Positions 55,937 to 58,288 of a stretch of 58,288 nucleotides of DNA are shown one piece after another. Source of the DNA: Evernia prunastri (lineage: Eukaryota; Ascomycota; Lecanoromycetes; Lecanorales; Parmeliaceae); contig NKYR01000034.1 in the NCBI GenBank assembly GCA_003184365.1, forward strand, positions 1 to 58,288, given 5' to 3'. Each line of letters begins with the position of its first letter. The first letter of the stretch is position 1. The notes under the pieces are model-generated. The model made no database searches. It saw nothing but the letters and a program-made list of their open reading frames with translations, and had not been told where the DNA came from. The position numbers and the translations under genes are program-made.

Positions 55937-56813
55937 TGCTAGAGTTACCCCTGTAATTATTTGTATTACTAAACAAAAAGCTAATAGTGAACCAAAATTT
56001 CATAAGAAACTTATGTTTGATGGTTATGGAGAGTCTATTACGTATGAATTAACCAACTTTAATAAGGGATGACTTTTAAAGATTCTCATTTTAGTTTTAT
56101 ATATGTGTTATAGTTATATATTTAAAAGTAATAAAGCAAAATTGGTAAGCCTGTTATAAATACTTTTTGTTAGTTGCTTGCTAATGCTCTACTTCTTTTC
56201 AAAGAAAAGAAGAGAAAAGATGAGCAAGGAGTTGAGCATTATATAAGCGACTTTATAAGTGTTTTAATAAATTTCTAGTAAATTATAATTATAGTGTATA
56301 TATAAAAATTGTTTACCATTTTAATATATACGGGTAAATTTTTTTTTTTTTTTGCTGAGTGTAACGGGGTCTAGGCATGCGTGACTGAGCAACTCGTATA
56401 TTGGTTACTAGATAGACCGAATCCTGAGGAACCCAAGTGGGAATCCTCAGAGGCAGCATATTTAGCAGGGGAGAGTGCACCCCCATGCCAAGCAAACTTA
56501 CTATGCGACTGCTATAGCCGCACAGCTGCACCAGAGGGATAGTCTCCCGGATCTGGCCTAGATGTATGTTGGATTCCTGGACTTCTGACAGGCCGCCTCA
56601 TGCCTAAAGACCTCATGGCCCTTACACTGAGTTACGATTTGACGTTTGATCGATTCACATTCGTAGTAGATAAGAAGATCTAGTCGAACGATCTTTGGTC
56701 TCTCTATTTGCTTAACGATAGCTCAGTTAAAATCACATGTATTTATAGAATAAAGGGGTTTTAAACCGTAAGGGTTTAAAATCGAGGATTAAATCAGACC
56801 TCACATCTTAAGA
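55902..56813. repeat. 912-bp direct repeat, copy 1
   Basis: It matches 56999-57910 base for base with no indel and very few substitutions (for example C/T at 56412 versus 57509). The left half is very AT-rich; the right half begins TGTAACGGGG at 56360 after a poly-T run, which looks like an LTR start, and ends just before an N. No gene is visible. Confidence 0.95.
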
Positions 56814-56998
56814 NCACCCCTGCAACATCGACGGCGTTAGTTCCAGCAGCATCACGCGCAATAGCAGTCTCTACTCGGACGCCGCTTCAACCCAGTCCTG
56901 ATCGAAGTTGCTGGACCTGCGGAAAGGCAAATTGCTTACCTAGCCAGCACCCGCCTAACACCCCTCAGAGTGCTGCTGGACGTGCTGCGCAGTTGGCN
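56814..56998 (+). mobile_element. N-bounded fragment of gypsy-type gag
   Basis: The fragment is 185 bp with a single N at each end. On the plus strand it encodes STALVPAASRA, TRTPLQPSPDRSCWTCGKAN and onward, clearly homologous to the end of gag at the window's left edge (STALVPATSRA, RTPLQPNPDRNCWT). It extends past the Cys motif (CWTCGKANC) that the left copy loses at the edge. Confidence 0.82.
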
Positions 56999-57910
56999 TT
57001 AAATGCTTCTAAAACATTAGCATTATAGTGCATTGCTAGAGTTACCCCTGTAATTATTTGTATTACTAAACAAAAAGCTAATAGTGAACCAAAATTTCAT
57101 AAGAAACTTATGTTTGATGGTTATGGAGAGTCTATTACGTATGAATTAACCAACTTTAATAAGGGATGACTTTTAAAGATTCTCATTTTAGTTTTATATA
57201 TGTGTTATAGTTATATATTTAAAAGTAATAAAGCAAAATTGGTAAGCCTGTTATAAATACTTTTTGTTAGTTGCTTGCTAATGCTCTACTTCTTTTCAAA
57301 GAAAAGAAGAGAAAAGATGAGCAAGGAGTTGAGCATTATATAAGCGACTTTATAAGTGTTTTAATAAATTTCTAGTAAATTATAATTATAGTGTATATAT
57401 AAAAATTGTTTACCATTTTAATATATACGGGTAAATTTTTTTTTTTTTTTGCTGAGTGTAACGGGGTCTAGGCATGCGTGACTGAGCAACTCGTATATTG
57501 GTTACTAGATAGACTGAATCCTGAGGAACCCAAGTGGGAATCCTCAGAGGCAGCATATTTAGCAGGGGAGAGTGCACCCCCATGCCAAGCAAACTTACTA
57601 TGCGACTGCTATAGCCGCACAGCTGCACCAGAGGGATAGTCTCCCGGATCTGGCCTAGATGTATGTTGGATTCCTGGACTTCTGACAGGCCGCCTCATGC
57701 CTAAAGACCTCATGGCCCTTACACTGAGTTACGATTTGACGTTTGATCGATTCACATTCGTAGTAGATAAGAAGATCTAGTCGAACGATCTTTGGTCTCT
57801 CTATTTGCTTAACGATAGCTCAGTTAAAATCACATGTATTTATAGAATAAAGGGGTTTTAAACCGTAAGGGTTTAAAATCGAGGATTAAATCAGACCTCA
57901 CATCTTAAGA
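56999..57910. repeat. 912-bp direct repeat, copy 2
   Basis: The second copy starts directly after the N at 56998. Its unique continuation begins at 57911 (GTCGGTCTGACC). Confidence 0.95.
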
Positions 57911-58288
57911 GTCGGTCTGACCTAAAGCGAATCTTCAGTATAGAGAGAATAATGATTTACGCTTCATTGCTATGCATTGCTTTGTATTGAGCTGTGATAA
58001 AGGAAGCAAATGATAAAGTTGGTTTTATTCAACAGACTCTAATGCCACAGTATCATGAGGTTCGCCAAGACCGAATTGAAGATTAACTTGAGTCATAGTA
58101 ACTATCTTTTTGTTTATAAAAAACAAAAGGCTTACTATATGTAGTATCTTATATCTACGTAGTAGCTTAACGACACATAGCATCAGCATTTTTTATATCA
58201 AACTTTAAGGTTATAAACTATAAAGAAGTTAGCAAGTATTGTTATATATTATTGTAATTATCCTTATGGGAATAGTTTAGGAAAATGG
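57911..58288. other. AT-rich DNA at the right edge
   Basis: No gene is seen. Base composition resembles the left half of the 912-bp repeats. Confidence 0.5.

Noticed and set aside
56313..56531. 72-codon frame in each 912-bp repeat
   Set aside because: No domain content; it lies in probable LTR sequence and ends in low-complexity poly-Lys encoded by the poly-T run.

Overview
This is about 58 kb of nuclear DNA from a filamentous ascomycete (Pezizomycotina; Dothideomycetes is my guess, not proven). The evidence is protein genes split by many short GT-AG introns with fungal CTRAY branch sites, fungal families (S28 peptidase, fungal BTB, CBM18, FTR1/FET3, a large TRZ1 and PUS7), long transposon-derived AT-rich stretches, and no operons. 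It is a draft assembly: there is a 12-N gap at 17337-17348 and single Ns at 56814 and 56998. Several one-base frameshifts sit in C/G homopolymers inside otherwise conserved genes, so some breaks may be sequencing errors.

Layout. 1-2.1 kb: gag of a gypsy-type retroelement on the minus strand, running off the left edge. 2.9-5.4 kb: an F-box gene split by a 1.2-kb Mutator-like element (9-bp target duplication, about 100-bp terminal inverted repeats) that carries its own AT-hook ORF. 5.4-7.0 kb: AT-rich DNA with a 309-bp TA-flanked foldback MITE inside a wider inverted repeat. 7.0-12.8 kb: class III aminotransferase, aldo/keto reductase, TesB-type acyl-CoA thioesterase and ribosomal protein uS7 (RPS5). 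14.1-16.0 kb: SET/MYND protein. 16.8-18.9 kb: diverged duplications, an unidentified exon and an assembly gap. 19.0-25.7 kb: secreted S28 serine carboxypeptidase, von Willebrand A protein and BTB protein.

26.4-31.5 kb is the clearest functional unit: the FTR1 iron permease and the FET3-type ferroxidase, divergently transcribed from a 1.5-kb region holding three perfect ATCTGATAA sites, the consensus of the fungal iron-responsive GATA repressor. The two proteins form the plasma-membrane reductive iron-uptake complex. FET3 appears to contain a rare AT-AC intron.

32.3-49.4 kb: YDG/SRA protein, PUS7 pseudouridine synthase, secreted CBM18 chitin-binding protein (with a 17-nt exon), long-form tRNase Z, and an AlkB-like dioxygenase with a Cys-rich N-terminal half, an internal 29-residue tandem repeat and one probable frameshift. 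49.9-52.4 kb: tandem-repeat (minisatellite) arrays without credible genes. 53.6-55.9 kb: an F-box-like protein and a protein with three exact-period 23-residue basic repeats (STPR type). 55.9-57.9 kb: two nearly identical 912-bp direct repeats separated by an N-bounded 185-bp gag fragment homologous to the gag at the left edge.
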